Origin: Thermococcus sp. 21S7
GTDB taxonomy: Archaea; Methanobacteriota_B; Thermococci; Thermococcales; Thermococcaceae
DNA length: 64,000 nt
Reading direction: 5' to 3'
NCBI RefSeq assembly: GCF_012027615.1
Contig: NZ_SNUT01000007.1
Location: 100,508 to 164,507 of the forward strand
In this document: positions 51,045 through 59,827 of the stretch, piece after piece
Position numbering within the stretch: the stretch's first letter is position 1
How the letters are laid out: every line of letters starts with the position of its first letter
The notes under the pieces: model-generated
What the model saw: the letters and a program-made list of their open reading frames with translations, nothing else
Told to the model about the DNA's origin: nothing
Database searches by the model: none
Position numbers and translations under genes: made by a program

Positions 51045-51087
51045 TATCATCTTGGGTGATACGTAATCGGAATGAACCTTAAAAAGT
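51045..51087 (-). promoter_or_regulatory. TGM-type operator and TATA of the glucan phosphorylase gene
   Basis: 51045-51061 reads TATCAT-CTTGG-GTGATA, one mismatch from TATCAC-N5-GTGATA, the Thermococcales glycolytic motif bound by Tgr/TrmBL1 (established). The minus-strand TATA CTTTTTAAGG is at 51078-51087, so the motif covers the expected start near 51056. Downstream-of-TATA placement is the arrangement of genes repressed by Tgr without sugar, so maltodextrin should induce this gene. Confidence 0.8.
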
Positions 51088-51142
51088 CTTGCCGCTCGGC
51101 GTTTGACGAAGACTCCCAAAATGAGAAAATCGAGAGAAAAGC

Positions 51143-53020
51143 TCACCCCGCCTCAAGGGCGAAGGGGCTGATGTAGTCCCCGTACTTCGCTCTGGCCTCA
51201 AGAAGGCGCTTTCTCTCTTCCTCAAGAACCTGGAAGAGCTCCTCGGGGACTTCCTTGACCTTCTCGCGGTATATCCTTTCGATGCGCTCAATCTTCGCCA
51301 GCAACTCGGGAATCCTTATCGTGAACTGCTTCTCGTAGGCTTCCCTGGTGTACTCCTTGTTCAGAACCTCCCTGAAGAGCCTCGCCAAATCCTCGTACTT
51401 CGGAATGTAACCTATCGGCGTCTCAATGGCATCGACGTCGCCGTGAACTCTTAACTCCATCCACTTGAGCCAGACTGCTTTATCGAGCTTGTGGTTGAGC
51501 CAGTTGCCGTTCTCGTCGCGGAGGAAGTAGTTGACGGCGAATATCCTTGGGGCCTTCCTCAGCTTCTTCTCGAACTCAAGGTAGTTCCTGATGTAGTCCC
51601 CCAGCGGAACGCTCATGAAGTCGAGTATGGCCATCGGGTTAAAGGCACGGACGCCCTCCTTACCGAGGGTCGCAGCGGTCGTCTCGCTCTCAAGGGCGGC
51701 GCCCATCGTAACGACGCCGTGCTTCCAGTTGAAGGCCTCTCTCACAGGAGGCCAGGTGTCCTTGTCGCGGCCGCCGAATATCATTCCGCCGACCTCAACG
51801 CCGCACGGGGCTTCGAGGGCCTCCAAGTCAACGTTCGGGAAGTGCTCAAGGCTGACTGTAAAGCGCGCGTTCTTGTGGCTCGGAGGTATCTCATTTCCTT
51901 CGGCGTCCTTCTTTCCGCGCCACCACTTTCCGCTGTGGTTCTCGCCCTCCTCCGGAATCTCAACACCCATCTCGTTCCAGTAGGGCTTTCCTTCCTTGAC
52001 GAGAACGTTCGAGAAGATTATCTCGACCGGTGAGTGGAGAACCCGCCAGATAATCGGGTCGTCCTCCGGGTTGACGCCCTGGATGATGCCGAAGACGCCC
52101 TTCTCGACGTTGGCTCCCCGGGCAACGCCGTTGAATGGCATTATAAAGGCCAAATCGTCGCCGACGATGTTCTCCCAGCTTATCATGGCGGTGGATGTCT
52201 TTCCGCACATGCTCGGGTAGGCGCCGGTGAAGTAGGTCTTCCTTCCGTTGGGGCCGTTGACGCGCATCAGGAACATGTGCTCACTGAGCCACCCTTCCCT
52301 GATGGCGCGCTGGATGGTAAGCCTGAAGGCGAGCTTCTTGAGGCCTATGGTGTTCCCTCCGTACTGGGTGTTGACGGAGTAAACAGTCTCCCCGATGAGG
52401 TCTATGTAGATGCGCCTCCTGTCGAGGTTCTTGCTGGTCTTCCTCTCGTCGAGTTCGCCGGCGGAGTGGACGAAGCGGAAGAACCTAGCCTGCCTCCCAA
52501 GGCGCCTGAATTCCTCGTAGCCCTTCCGATAGAGGATGAACTCTGAGTGGGCTACGTAGGCTGAATCGGTGAGCTGGACGGCTGGAATCGTGAAAACCGA
52601 GTTCTTCGGCCCAAGGACGAAGAAGCATACGAAGAGCTCCTTGCCGCGCATAACACCCTTCATAAGCTCCCGTATCTCCCTCAAGCCTTCGTCCCTGTCC
52701 TTGGTGTTGAGGAAGGGAATCTCCTTACCTCCGGGAACGAGGAGCTTGGTGTTGGCCTTGTCCCTAGCCTGGTCGTAGTAGTTGTCGTAGTGGACGGTGT
52801 GGTTGGGGGTCTCAAGGATTCTTTCCTCCCCATAATAGAGGGCCTTCCAGCGGACGTAGTGCTCGTCCTCTTCGCTATCGGTGCAAACGAAAACCTTATC
52901 GGGCTCAAGCCATTCGATCCATTCCGCCAAAAACTCGTGGAGTTCGGGATTGTTTATCGCCCTGATTTTTTCAAACTGCTCTTTGTCGAGGAGCCTTTCA
53001 AGCCTCTCCAAGGCGTTCAT
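51143..53020 (-). CDS. pckG: Phosphoenolpyruvate carboxykinase (GTP)
   Basis: 625 residues. Interconverts oxaloacetate plus GTP and PEP plus CO2 plus GDP. GTP-type signatures: FTGAYPSMCGKTSTAM (P-loop 'CGKTS', about 285-300), with the reactive Cys before Gly-Lys; IVGDDLAFI metal ligand; RGANVEKGVFGIIQGVN; and the guanine-site region FGGRDKDTWPPV. The ATG 53020 follows GGAGGCGATATT. In-frame codons up to 53164 lack a start context and were dropped. The TATA TTTTTAAG lies about 30-40 bases upstream. No TGM was found, although gluconeogenic genes often carry one. Confidence 0.96.
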   Translation of the reverse strand: MNALERLERLLDKEQFEKIRAINNPELHEFLAEWIEWLEPDKVFVCTDSEEDEHYVRWKALYYGEERILETPNHTVHYDNYYDQARDKANTKLLVPGGKEIPFLNTKDRDEGLREIRELMKGVMRGKELFVCFFVLGPKNSVFTIPAVQLTDSAYVAHSEFILYRKGYEEFRRLGRQARFFRFVHSAGELDERKTSKNLDRRRIYIDLIGETVYSVNTQYGGNTIGLKKLAFRLTIQRAIREGWLSEHMFLMRVNGPNGRKTYFTGAYPSMCGKTSTAMISWENIVGDDLAFIMPFNGVARGANVEKGVFGIIQGVNPEDDPIIWRVLHSPVEIIFSNVLVKEGKPYWNEMGVEIPEEGENHSGKWWRGKKDAEGNEIPPSHKNARFTVSLEHFPNVDLEALEAPCGVEVGGMIFGGRDKDTWPPVREAFNWKHGVVTMGAALESETTAATLGKEGVRAFNPMAILDFMSVPLGDYIRNYLEFEKKLRKAPRIFAVNYFLRDENGNWLNHKLDKAVWLKWMELRVHGDVDAIETPIGYIPKYEDLARLFREVLNKEYTREAYEKQFTIRIPELLAKIERIERIYREKVKEVPEELFQVLEEERKRLLEARAKYGDYISPFALEAG

Positions 53021-53246
53021 AATATCGCCTCCGATGGGAGTTGGATTTGAACTTAAAAATTCTTCGTCGTTGTGACCAGCGAAAAGCTCAATCCGGACAT
53101 TTTCTTGCCTGGATCCTGCAGAAACAGCGGCACTGGTTGTCACAACGACAGGTATGTGGTGCACAAGTTTAGTGACCTATGTCCATCTGCCTACTCCCGG
53201 CGCAAAGTATATTAACTAGCGGTGATATACCCCAGTGGTGCGCGTA

Positions 53247-54332
53247 ATGAAGGCAGTGATTTTGGCCGGGGGTAGGGGAACACGGTTGCTACCGCTGACC
53301 GTTTACAGGCCGAAGCCCATGATACCCTTCTTCAACAGGCCGCTGATGGAGTACACCGTCCAGAGTCTCGCGAAGGCTGGAGTGGATGAGGTCTACGTTC
53401 TGGTTGGGTACCTCAAGGAGCGCATAATGGAGTACTTCGGCGATGGAAGCCAGTGGGGAATCCAGATACACTACTCCAACAAGGACAACGTGAAGCTAGG
53501 AACGGCTGGTGCCACCAAAAAGGTGGTTAAAGAGATGGACGATGCGTTCTTTGTCGTTTCGAGCGATGTGCTTACGAATCTGGACCTAAAGGCACTCTAC
53601 GAGTACCACTCGCGGAAAAAGGCCCTCGCCACGATAGCACTCTCCCGAGTCGAGGATCCGAGCCAGTACGGCATAGCGATAATAAACGAAGATGGGCGGA
53701 TACTCCGCTTCAAGGAGAAACCAAAGCCGGAGGAAGCCTTCAGCAACCTCGTCAACGCCGGCATCTACGTCTTCGAGCCCGAAGCGTTTGACCTCGTACC
53801 CAAGGGCAAGAGCTTCGATTTTTCCAGGGATCTGTTTCCCAGGATGCTTGAGAACGACCTGGCCCTCTACGGATTCCCGTTCAACGAGTACTGGAACGAC
53901 GTTGGCAGGCCGTCGAGCTACCTTCAGGCCACAGAGGACGTTTTTCTGGGTAGGCTTGTTCTGCCCGGCCTGAGAACAGAGGGCCTCAAGGGAAACCTTG
54001 AGTACGGGGGGGCTCTGATAACAGGCAGACGCTGCGTCCTGAGGCGGCCGGAGGTCAGGGGCTTCGCGGTGCTCGGAGACGACGTTGAAATAGGCAGAAA
54101 CGTTAAAATAGAGCGTTCGGTGATATTTTCAGGAGCGGTGATAGATGAGGGTGCCGAGATTAGGGAGGCGATAATAGGGGAGAACGTCCACGTGGGCAGG
54201 GGCGTTGTTATACAGCCCGGTAGCGTTATCGGTGACAACACGCTCATAGAGGACTTCAGCAAGATAGGCTCCAACGTTAAGATTTGGGTGGAGTCTAGGA
54301 TCGGTAAGGAGAGTATAATACTCCCGGATTGA
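53247..54332 (+). CDS. NDP-sugar pyrophosphorylase (nucleotidyltransferase plus left-handed beta-helix)
   Basis: 361 residues. N-terminal nucleotidyltransferase: VILAGGRGTRLLPLTVYRPKPM (shown in parts: LAGGRGTRLLPLT, RPKPMIP), with the metal Asp in VVSSDVLTN and the product-site NAGIYVFEPEAFD and YWNDVGRPSSY. The C-terminal part (about 250-361) has hexapeptide repeats (GDDVEIGRNVKIERSVI, IGENVHVGRGVVIQPGS). It makes an activated sugar; mannose-1-phosphate guanylyltransferase or a glucose-1-phosphate enzyme are the likely options, not separable here. The ATG 53247 follows GTGGTG. The next gene starts 10 bases after the stop. Confidence 0.88.
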   Translation: MKAVILAGGRGTRLLPLTVYRPKPMIPFFNRPLMEYTVQSLAKAGVDEVYVLVGYLKERIMEYFGDGSQWGIQIHYSNKDNVKLGTAGATKKVVKEMDDAFFVVSSDVLTNLDLKALYEYHSRKKALATIALSRVEDPSQYGIAIINEDGRILRFKEKPKPEEAFSNLVNAGIYVFEPEAFDLVPKGKSFDFSRDLFPRMLENDLALYGFPFNEYWNDVGRPSSYLQATEDVFLGRLVLPGLRTEGLKGNLEYGGALITGRRCVLRRPEVRGFAVLGDDVEIGRNVKIERSVIFSGAVIDEGAEIREAIIGENVHVGRGVVIQPGSVIGDNTLIEDFSKIGSNVKIWVESRIGKESIILPD

Positions 54333-54342
54333 GGTGGTGGAA

Positions 54343-55050
54343 GTGGAAGTGTACTACTCCCAGAGGTTCAACCCTGAGGAGCTCGCCCTTCTCGGAAGGG
54401 CCATAGGAACGATATCCCACGGCACGATAATAGTCGGAAGGGACGGCAGGGCAATATCCAGATACGGGAAGCGAGCGATGGTGGTCGGAATCGTCAGCAC
54501 TGGCTCCACGATAATGGACGTCCGTCTGATTCCCCTGATAGCCCTGAAGGACTTCGCCCACAGAAAGGGGCTTCCGCTGGCGTACGTCTACTACTACGGC
54601 GGTGTTCGCGTCTACGTGAGCGGCATTGACAGCGACGAGATAGGGGCGATAACGGAGAGCAAGAGCTTCATCGAGGCACAGCCCAACGACATCGGGGCGA
54701 CCGTGTACTATCCAAACGCCCTGGATGACTTCCTCCACGAGGTCTTCAAGTACTACAACTTCCGCGTTGAGGCCAAGGCCCTCGTTGACGCCATGAACAC
54801 TCCAGCGGTGCTGTTCTTCCCGCGCATGAGCGACCACTTCGGCTTCGAGGTTGAGCTGATAAACGACATGATGACGAGCTACCTGCCGCCGAAGCCCAAG
54901 GAGGTCTTTATGCACAAACTCCAGAAGGGGGACTACGACTTTGGACTGCGTTTTAGGCCCGAGGGCGTCGTTGAGTTCTACAAGGACGGGGAGGAGTTCG
55001 AGTTCGGAAGCATGTGGAAGCTCCTGGATCACATGAAGAAGAACCTTTGA
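54343..55050 (+). CDS. Conserved-looking protein, unknown function (IMP cyclohydrolase-like hints)
   Basis: 235 residues from a GTG at 54343 (then EVYYSQRFNPEELALLG). The protein is beta-rich, with YYGGVRVYVSGIDSDEIGA and an NDIGATVYYPNALDDF block. The phrase VYYSQRFNPEELALLGRAIG and the repeated YVYYYGG reminded me weakly of archaeal IMP cyclohydrolase (PurO), but I see no proof. Several GTG codons (54334, 54337, 54343) are in frame; GAGGTGG at 54331-54337 makes 54343 the best start. It lies directly after the nucleotidyltransferase in one operon. Confidence 0.65.
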   Translation: MEVYYSQRFNPEELALLGRAIGTISHGTIIVGRDGRAISRYGKRAMVVGIVSTGSTIMDVRLIPLIALKDFAHRKGLPLAYVYYYGGVRVYVSGIDSDEIGAITESKSFIEAQPNDIGATVYYPNALDDFLHEVFKYYNFRVEAKALVDAMNTPAVLFFPRMSDHFGFEVELINDMMTSYLPPKPKEVFMHKLQKGDYDFGLRFRPEGVVEFYKDGEEFEFGSMWKLLDHMKKNL

Positions 55051-55151
55051 ATTTTTGCTCCCCTTTTTAAACCCTCAAAAAATCTTTAAGAGAAAAGCGT
55101 TAAAAGGGTAGGCCCCGTTATAATCCTCCGTTCATTTTGGAGGTGGCATCT

Positions 55152-55775
55152 GTGGGAGCATTCATAGTCATTGAGGGCATCGATGGCGCAGGTAAATCAA
55201 CTCAGGCAAGGCTTCTGGCGGAGTGGTTTGAGGAAAAAGGCTACGACGTGATTCTAACCAAGGAGCCGACAGATACGGCCTTTGGAAAGCTGATACGGAA
55301 GCTGGTTCTCACGGGAGGACGTGAGGGTATAATCGATGGCGCCAGGATAAGCCACGAGGCCGAGGCGCTTCTCTTCGCCGCCGACAGGGCAGAGCACGTC
55401 AGCAAGCTGATAAAACCCTCAATAGAAGCGGGTAAAATCGTCATATCCGACCGCTACTTCTACTCCTCCCTCGCGTACCAGTGGGCGAGGGGGCTCGACC
55501 TTGAGTGGTTAATCGACCTGAACCGCTTCGCGATACGGCCGGACCTTGTGATTCTCCTCGATCTGCCCGTCAAGGAGAGCATGAAGCGCATAAACGGGCG
55601 GAGCATAAAGACAGAGTTCGACAAGATAGCGGAGCTCCAGAAGAAGGTGCGCGAGAACTACCTCAAGTTAGCCGAGCGCTTCCCCGAGATGAAGATAGTC
55701 AACGCCCTGGCCAGCGTGGATGACATCCACAACGATATAGTCGCGCTGGTTGAGCACGAACTCTTCAAGAGATGA
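55152..55775 (+). CDS. tmk: Thymidylate kinase
   Basis: 207 residues. Phosphorylates dTMP to dTDP. The P-loop is [15 protein letters not shown] (about 8-22); the dTMP-binding DR(Y/H) motif is [13 protein letters not shown] (about 102-114); the E/D lid and [14 protein letters not shown] follow. Full length for archaeal TMK. The start is a GTG at 55152 ([11 protein letters not shown]) after GGAGGTGG; upstream codons are the binding site. Promoter-like TTTTTAAACC lies 80 bases upstream. Confidence 0.95.
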   Translation: MGAFIVIEGIDGAGKSTQARLLAEWFEEKGYDVILTKEPTDTAFGKLIRKLVLTGGREGIIDGARISHEAEALLFAADRAEHVSKLIKPSIEAGKIVISDRYFYSSLAYQWARGLDLEWLIDLNRFAIRPDLVILLDLPVKESMKRINGRSIKTEFDKIAELQKKVRENYLKLAERFPEMKIVNALASVDDIHNDIVALVEHELFKR

Positions 55776-55842
55776 GGGGTCGGCCAGTGCCAGTCTCTTC
55801 ATCCGGTAGCGATCCGACCGGTAAACGCTCTTCATCCCCCTT
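55776..55842 (-). ncRNA. Possible C/D box sRNA on the minus strand (weaker candidate)
   Basis: Read on the minus strand: box C-like GGGATGA (55838-55832), a 15-base guide, D'-like CGGA (55816-55813), 7-base spacer, C'-like CGGATGA (55805-55799), a 15-base guide, D-like CCGA (55783-55780). GGATGAAGAG occurs twice, once per half. Boxes deviate from consensus and the closing stem is weak. The symmetric TATA at 55857-55869 would start a minus-strand transcript near 55837. Confidence 0.35.
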
Positions 55843-55886
55843 CCTTCCTCGACGGATTCTTTTTAAAACCTTGGCATCAACTTCCT

Positions 55887-55948
55887 CAGGCCGATGACGA
55901 GCGTTAGCCACGCTGAGCGGTGAGGAGAAGAGGGTTAGCCGAGGCCTT
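55887..55948 (+). ncRNA. C/D box guide sRNA
   Basis: All parts of an archaeal C/D sRNA are present with exact symmetry: stem AGGCC (55888-55892), box C ATGACGA (55894-55900), 12-base guide (55901-55912), D' CTGA (55913-55916), 3-base spacer, C' GTGAGGA (55920-55926), 12-base guide (55927-55938), D CCGA (55939-55942), closing stem GGCCT (55943-55947). A TATA TTTTTAAAACC at 55857-55869 places the start near 55889, exactly at the RNA. It should direct 2'-O-methylation at the base paired five positions upstream of each D box; targets not determined. Confidence 0.75.
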
Positions 55949-55990
55949 AAGAGTTTTAAAACCCTCGCCGGAGAACCTCATGGTGGTTCG

Positions 55991-56782
55991 ATGTCGCTTG
56001 AGGAATTCTACCGCCACTTCAGATGGTGGATGGATCCGGATGACGGGAGGGCCCTGAGGAGGTTCAACGCCATAGTCAGCTTTTTTGAAGGGCGGGATGT
56101 TGAGGCATCGAGGGTTCTTGACCTCTGCGCAGGGACGGGTATTGCAGGCGTGGCGGCGGCAAAGGCCCTTTCAGCATCGGGGCTGACACTGGTAGAAGCA
56201 AGAGCTGAGGACATGGAAAAAGCCATGAAATGGCTTGAACTCGCCGGTATAAGGCCCGAGCTCAGAACGGTCGCCGGCGACGTGCTCGACCTTCCATCAC
56301 TGGTGGGCGAACACGACCTCGCCCTTCTATGGGGGCACACCATGCCGCACTTTGACCCCTTCGAGGCCGTAAGACTGTTTTCGGGTGTCGCATCAGTCCT
56401 GAGCGATGACGGAGCATTCTTCATTGAAGAAACCGACAGGATAAAGCGCTTCCTTTACGGCTCCGCCTACAAGGACTTCCTGGTCGAGAGGAGGACTCAG
56501 GACTACACACTCGTCTCCCTCCACGAGGGCTACGACGTCCGCAGGGGAGTCGAGAGACGGGGATACTACAGACTGCCGGGCTTTGAGAGGGTGGCCGGGA
56601 TGAAGCTGAGGCTCTGGGATTTGGCCTCGCAGCTTGCCCTTGGGAGAATTTTCTTCAGGGAGGCTGAACTGGTAACGCCCAGTGAGCACGGCCTTTCGGA
56701 AGTCTCGGAGGTTCTCGTCTTCAAGCGGCCGAACAAGAGAATCGCCCGCGAGGTTTATTCTGAGTTTCAGAATTCCTTATAG
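55991..56782 (+). CDS. Class I SAM-dependent methyltransferase
   Basis: 263 residues. Motif I is VLDLCAGTGIAGVAAAKAL (about 43-61), the acidic post-I is LTLVEARAEDM, and motif IV-like DLALLWGHTMPHF is near residue 110. An N-terminal helical lid (LEEFYRHFRWWMDPDDGRALRR; in parts FYRHFRWWMDP) precedes. Substrate unknown. GGTGGTTCG precedes the ATG. The ABC exporter genes start 41 bases downstream, probably with their own promoter (AGCTTTATATCG near 56781). Confidence 0.85.
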   Translation: MSLEEFYRHFRWWMDPDDGRALRRFNAIVSFFEGRDVEASRVLDLCAGTGIAGVAAAKALSASGLTLVEARAEDMEKAMKWLELAGIRPELRTVAGDVLDLPSLVGEHDLALLWGHTMPHFDPFEAVRLFSGVASVLSDDGAFFIEETDRIKRFLYGSAYKDFLVERRTQDYTLVSLHEGYDVRRGVERRGYYRLPGFERVAGMKLRLWDLASQLALGRIFFREAELVTPSEHGLSEVSEVLVFKRPNKRIAREVYSEFQNSL

Positions 56783-56823
56783 CTTTATATCGAATGGGTC
56801 CTTTTTCATTATTGGGTGAGCCG

Positions 56824-57714
56824 ATGAAGGCCCTTGAGATTAGGGGACTGAAGAAGAGTTACGGGGATTTTTTGGCACTGAAGGGAATAGACCTCACGGT
56901 CGAGGAGGGTGAGGTTTTCGCGCTCCTTGGGCCGAACGGGGCCGGAAAGACGACGCTAATAAGGATTCTGGCCGAGGGTCTGGGCTACGACTCCGGGGAG
57001 GTATCGGTCTTCGGTGAGCCTCTCTCAAAGAAGACCGCCAGACTGATTGGCTACGCACCCCAGGAGAGCGTGGCCTACGACCTCCTAACGGTCGAGGAGA
57101 ACCTGCGCTTCTACGCCGACCTCTACGATGCACCGGGAGAACGGGTGGGAAAGCTCATTTCGGAGTTCTCCCTGCCCGCGAAGAAGAGAGCCAGAGAACT
57201 GAGCGGCGGTTTTAAGAGGCGCCTCAATCTGGCAATAGCTCTCCTCTACGGGCCGAAGCTCCTCATCCTGGACGAACCTTCCGCTGGCTTGGATGTGCCG
57301 TCAAGGAGGGAGCTCTGGAGCCTTATAAAAAGACTCCGCGAGGAAGGGCGGACGATACTACTTGCGACCCACTACATGGAGGAGGCGGAAGCCCTCGCCG
57401 ATAGGGTGGCCATAATGAACGAGGGGAAGGTGATAGCCGTTGGAACCCCGGACGATTTGAAGTCACTCGCGGGGGAGGGAAGCGTGATACACGTCGAGGG
57501 CATCCTGAGGGGCACCGAACTCGTGAGAAAGGAGTTTCCGAGAACGATAGAACGAGAGGGGACGCTCAGAATTGGCGTGGAGGAGGCAAAGACCGCCCTG
57601 CCGAGGGTCGTTGAACTCCTTGTCGAGTCCGGGAGCGAGATACGGACGATAAGGGTTGAAGAGCCGACCCTTGAGGACGTTTTCCTGAAGCTCACGGGGA
57701 GGGGACTGGAATGA
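56824..57714 (+). CDS. ABC transporter ATP-binding protein (ABC-2 exporter)
   Basis: 296 residues. Walker A LGPNGAGKTTLIRI (about 36-49), Q-loop in APQESVAYDLLTVEENL, signature LSGGFKRRLNLAIAL (about 130), Walker B LLILDEPSAGLDVPSR, and H-loop ATHYMEEAEALADR. The C-terminal 80 residues are the DUF4162-like tail common to ABC-2 drug/lipid exporters. It pairs with the permease gene that overlaps its stop by 4 bases. TATA-like CTTTATATCG near 56783-56792 and GGGTGAG before the ATG support this start over 56794. Confidence 0.95.
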   Translation: MKALEIRGLKKSYGDFLALKGIDLTVEEGEVFALLGPNGAGKTTLIRILAEGLGYDSGEVSVFGEPLSKKTARLIGYAPQESVAYDLLTVEENLRFYADLYDAPGERVGKLISEFSLPAKKRARELSGGFKRRLNLAIALLYGPKLLILDEPSAGLDVPSRRELWSLIKRLREEGRTILLATHYMEEAEALADRVAIMNEGKVIAVGTPDDLKSLAGEGSVIHVEGILRGTELVRKEFPRTIEREGTLRIGVEEAKTALPRVVELLVESGSEIRTIRVEEPTLEDVFLKLTGRGLE

Positions 57715-58940
57715 AGGCCAGAGCCATCAAGGCCATAATCGGCAAGGACTTGAGGGAAACTAGAAGGGAGAAGATGGCCCTCTTCTGGATATTCGTCTTT
57801 CCGCTCATGTGGATTACCCTGCTCGGCGGAATCTGGGGAGGCCACAACCCGCCGATAACCCTCGACGTCGGCGTCGTCTACTTCAATGAGAGCGCCCCCT
57901 TCACCGCGGGGGACATCGTTAACGTAATGGAAAACGTGACGATGGATAATGTCCACGTTTTCAAGGTCAGGAGGTACCCCAACGAGAGCGCAGGGATAGA
58001 TGCCGTCAGAGCAGGAAGAATCGATGTTCTCCTAATCTTTCCAAAAGGCTTTGGGGAGAACGTTTCGAGCGGTTTTCAGGCGAAAATCTACGCCTACTTC
58101 GACAGGAGCGACCCTCAGAACTACCAGATAGTGAGCGGCGTCATCAAGGGCTTCTTCTCCGAGTTCGAAAAGGAGATGGCCGAGAGGAGGCTGAACACCA
58201 CCCTGGGATACATAGAAAAGTACGTCCCCGAGGGGGCGGTGGAAAACTTCACGGTGGCTGACCTCGAAAGGTACATGCTGGGGCTCACGAATCCGCTTGA
58301 GCTTGAGGAGATGGAAGTGAGGGGGGAAGCGCCCTCGGCCATCCAGTTCTACGTCACGAGCTTCATCGGGATTCAGTTCCTCTTTGCCACGATGCTCATG
58401 ATAGGCTCCGGGACTCTTGAGGAGATAGAACACGGGACGCTGAGGCGCATAGCGGCCTCGCCGGCGACGGCGTGGGACTTTCTGACCGGAAAGATGCTCT
58501 CTACCTTCATCGTGATAACCGTGAGCATAGTCATCGGGATAGCCTACGCGAAGCTGGTCTTTGGGGAGACCGTCTTTCCAAGCGCCCTCGGATGGCTCAT
58601 AATATTCCTCGCGGCGGTCTTCTCAATGAGCCTTGGACTGGCGATAGCCATGGGCACGAGGAGCATAAAGGCCACGAACGCGATAGTCAACCTCATCTCG
58701 ATGCCCCTGCTTTTCTTAGCCGGCATCGTCATTCCGGCGAGCATACTCCCGGAGTGGGCGAGGCCCATAGCGAACTACTTCCCGCTCGGAACTGCGCTGA
58801 AGAGCCTCCGCCTGCTGGAGCTCTACCACAGGCCGGCAAGCGAAGTCCTGCCCGACGTTGCCTGGGTCGCCGTGAGCGCCTTTGGAATGCTCTTGATAGC
58901 GATATTCCTCTACAACTGGGCGGTGAAGAGGCTTGAATGA
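57711..58940 (+). CDS. ABC-2 type exporter permease
   Basis: 409 residues. One N-terminal helix (MALFWIFVFPLMWITLLGG), a large extracellular domain (about 45-205), then five or six C-terminal helices, including FIVITVSIVIGIAYAKLVFG and LIISMPLLFLAGIVIPASI-like INLISMPLLFLAGIVIPAS region with the ABC-2 signature near LPEWARPIANYFPLGTALKSL. This is the DrrB/NatB/YhaP-like topology. Start overlaps the ATPase stop as ATGA, so the two form one complex. Substrate (drug, lipid, ion) unknown. Confidence 0.92.
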   Translation: MKARAIKAIIGKDLRETRREKMALFWIFVFPLMWITLLGGIWGGHNPPITLDVGVVYFNESAPFTAGDIVNVMENVTMDNVHVFKVRRYPNESAGIDAVRAGRIDVLLIFPKGFGENVSSGFQAKIYAYFDRSDPQNYQIVSGVIKGFFSEFEKEMAERRLNTTLGYIEKYVPEGAVENFTVADLERYMLGLTNPLELEEMEVRGEAPSAIQFYVTSFIGIQFLFATMLMIGSGTLEEIEHGTLRRIAASPATAWDFLTGKMLSTFIVITVSIVIGIAYAKLVFGETVFPSALGWLIIFLAAVFSMSLGLAIAMGTRSIKATNAIVNLISMPLLFLAGIVIPASILPEWARPIANYFPLGTALKSLRLLELYHRPASEVLPDVAWVAVSAFGMLLIAIFLYNWAVKRLE

Positions 58941-58954
58941 GGAATAAAGAAAAG

Positions 58955-59824
58955 CTAGCCCATCCACTTCCTGAGGAACTCCCCGACTTTCCCTTTCCAT
59001 TCCTCGGGGTGGAGCTTTATCGTCCTCACGTGGGGGGCATCGGTAACCCAGAGCTCAACGTTGGGGTTTGTTTCCCTGTTTTTCTCGTAGAACTCCCTGA
59101 CCTCATCGACCATCACCAGCGGGTCTTTCTCCCCCGCTATGATGAGGAGGGGTTTTCTGACTCTCTCGGCGTACTCTATGGGATGAACCTCCTTCCCTCC
59201 GCTGAAGAGCCTCGTGAGCGGCCTGACGGAGATGTGGAGCCACTCGGGGAGCTTTGCAAAGTACCTGAGTCCCCTGGCCCCGCTCCTGTCGAGGTACATG
59301 GGGGGACTGTCGGCAACGCCGCAGCAGATTCCCTCGATCTCGGCGAGGGAGCGTATCGTGACTATGGCGCCCATGGAGAAACCCACGAGCCCCACCCTCT
59401 GCGCGCGTTCGGGATGGTTCGCCCTCAGCCACGCTATGGCGGCCCTAACATCGAGCAGTTCCCTATCGCCAACCGTCGTGTACTTTCCTTCGCTCTTTCC
59501 GTGGGCTCGGAAGTCAAAGGCGAGAACGTTGTAGCCCTCCCTCAGGAGGAACTCTATCGTAGGCCTCATGTAACGCTTCTCCCACCTGCTCGCGGTGTAT
59601 CCGTGGAGCGGGAGAACGGTCTTATTGCTTCCGTTGTCTATCCACCAGCCGCTGAGTTTCAGGCCGTCCTCGGTGGTAAACTCAACGTTCTCATACTCGA
59701 AGCCGAGGTCCTTTGGAGTCCAATCCCCCACGAGGCGAGGCGGCGTTATCATCCTGTAGGCAACGAAAGCCGAAAAGGCAAGAAATGCAAGGAGGGCAAG
59801 GATTAAGACACCAACCCAGGTCAT
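58955..59824 (-). CDS. Membrane-anchored alpha/beta hydrolase
   Basis: 289 residues. An N-terminal membrane helix (WVGVLILALLAFLAFSAFV) anchors an alpha/beta-hydrolase with oxyanion region LHGYTASRW, nucleophile elbow GLVGFSMGAIVT (Ser about 149), the acid in IIAGEKDPLVMVDE and His in VTDAPHVRTIKLHPE. It is a serine esterase/peptidase-like family; substrate unknown. It is convergent with the ABC permease gene (14 bases apart) and 3 bases downstream of the MFS gene 59828-61132 on the same strand, suggesting one operon. Confidence 0.9.
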   Translation of the reverse strand: MTWVGVLILALLAFLAFSAFVAYRMITPPRLVGDWTPKDLGFEYENVEFTTEDGLKLSGWWIDNGSNKTVLPLHGYTASRWEKRYMRPTIEFLLREGYNVLAFDFRAHGKSEGKYTTVGDRELLDVRAAIAWLRANHPERAQRVGLVGFSMGAIVTIRSLAEIEGICCGVADSPPMYLDRSGARGLRYFAKLPEWLHISVRPLTRLFSGGKEVHPIEYAERVRKPLLIIAGEKDPLVMVDEVREFYEKNRETNPNVELWVTDAPHVRTIKLHPEEWKGKVGEFLRKWMG

Positions 59825-59827
59825 GCT

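Noticed and set aside
53021..53246. TGM operator upstream of PEP carboxykinase
   Set aside because: No TATCAC-N5-GTGATA-like palindrome within one or two mismatches is present.
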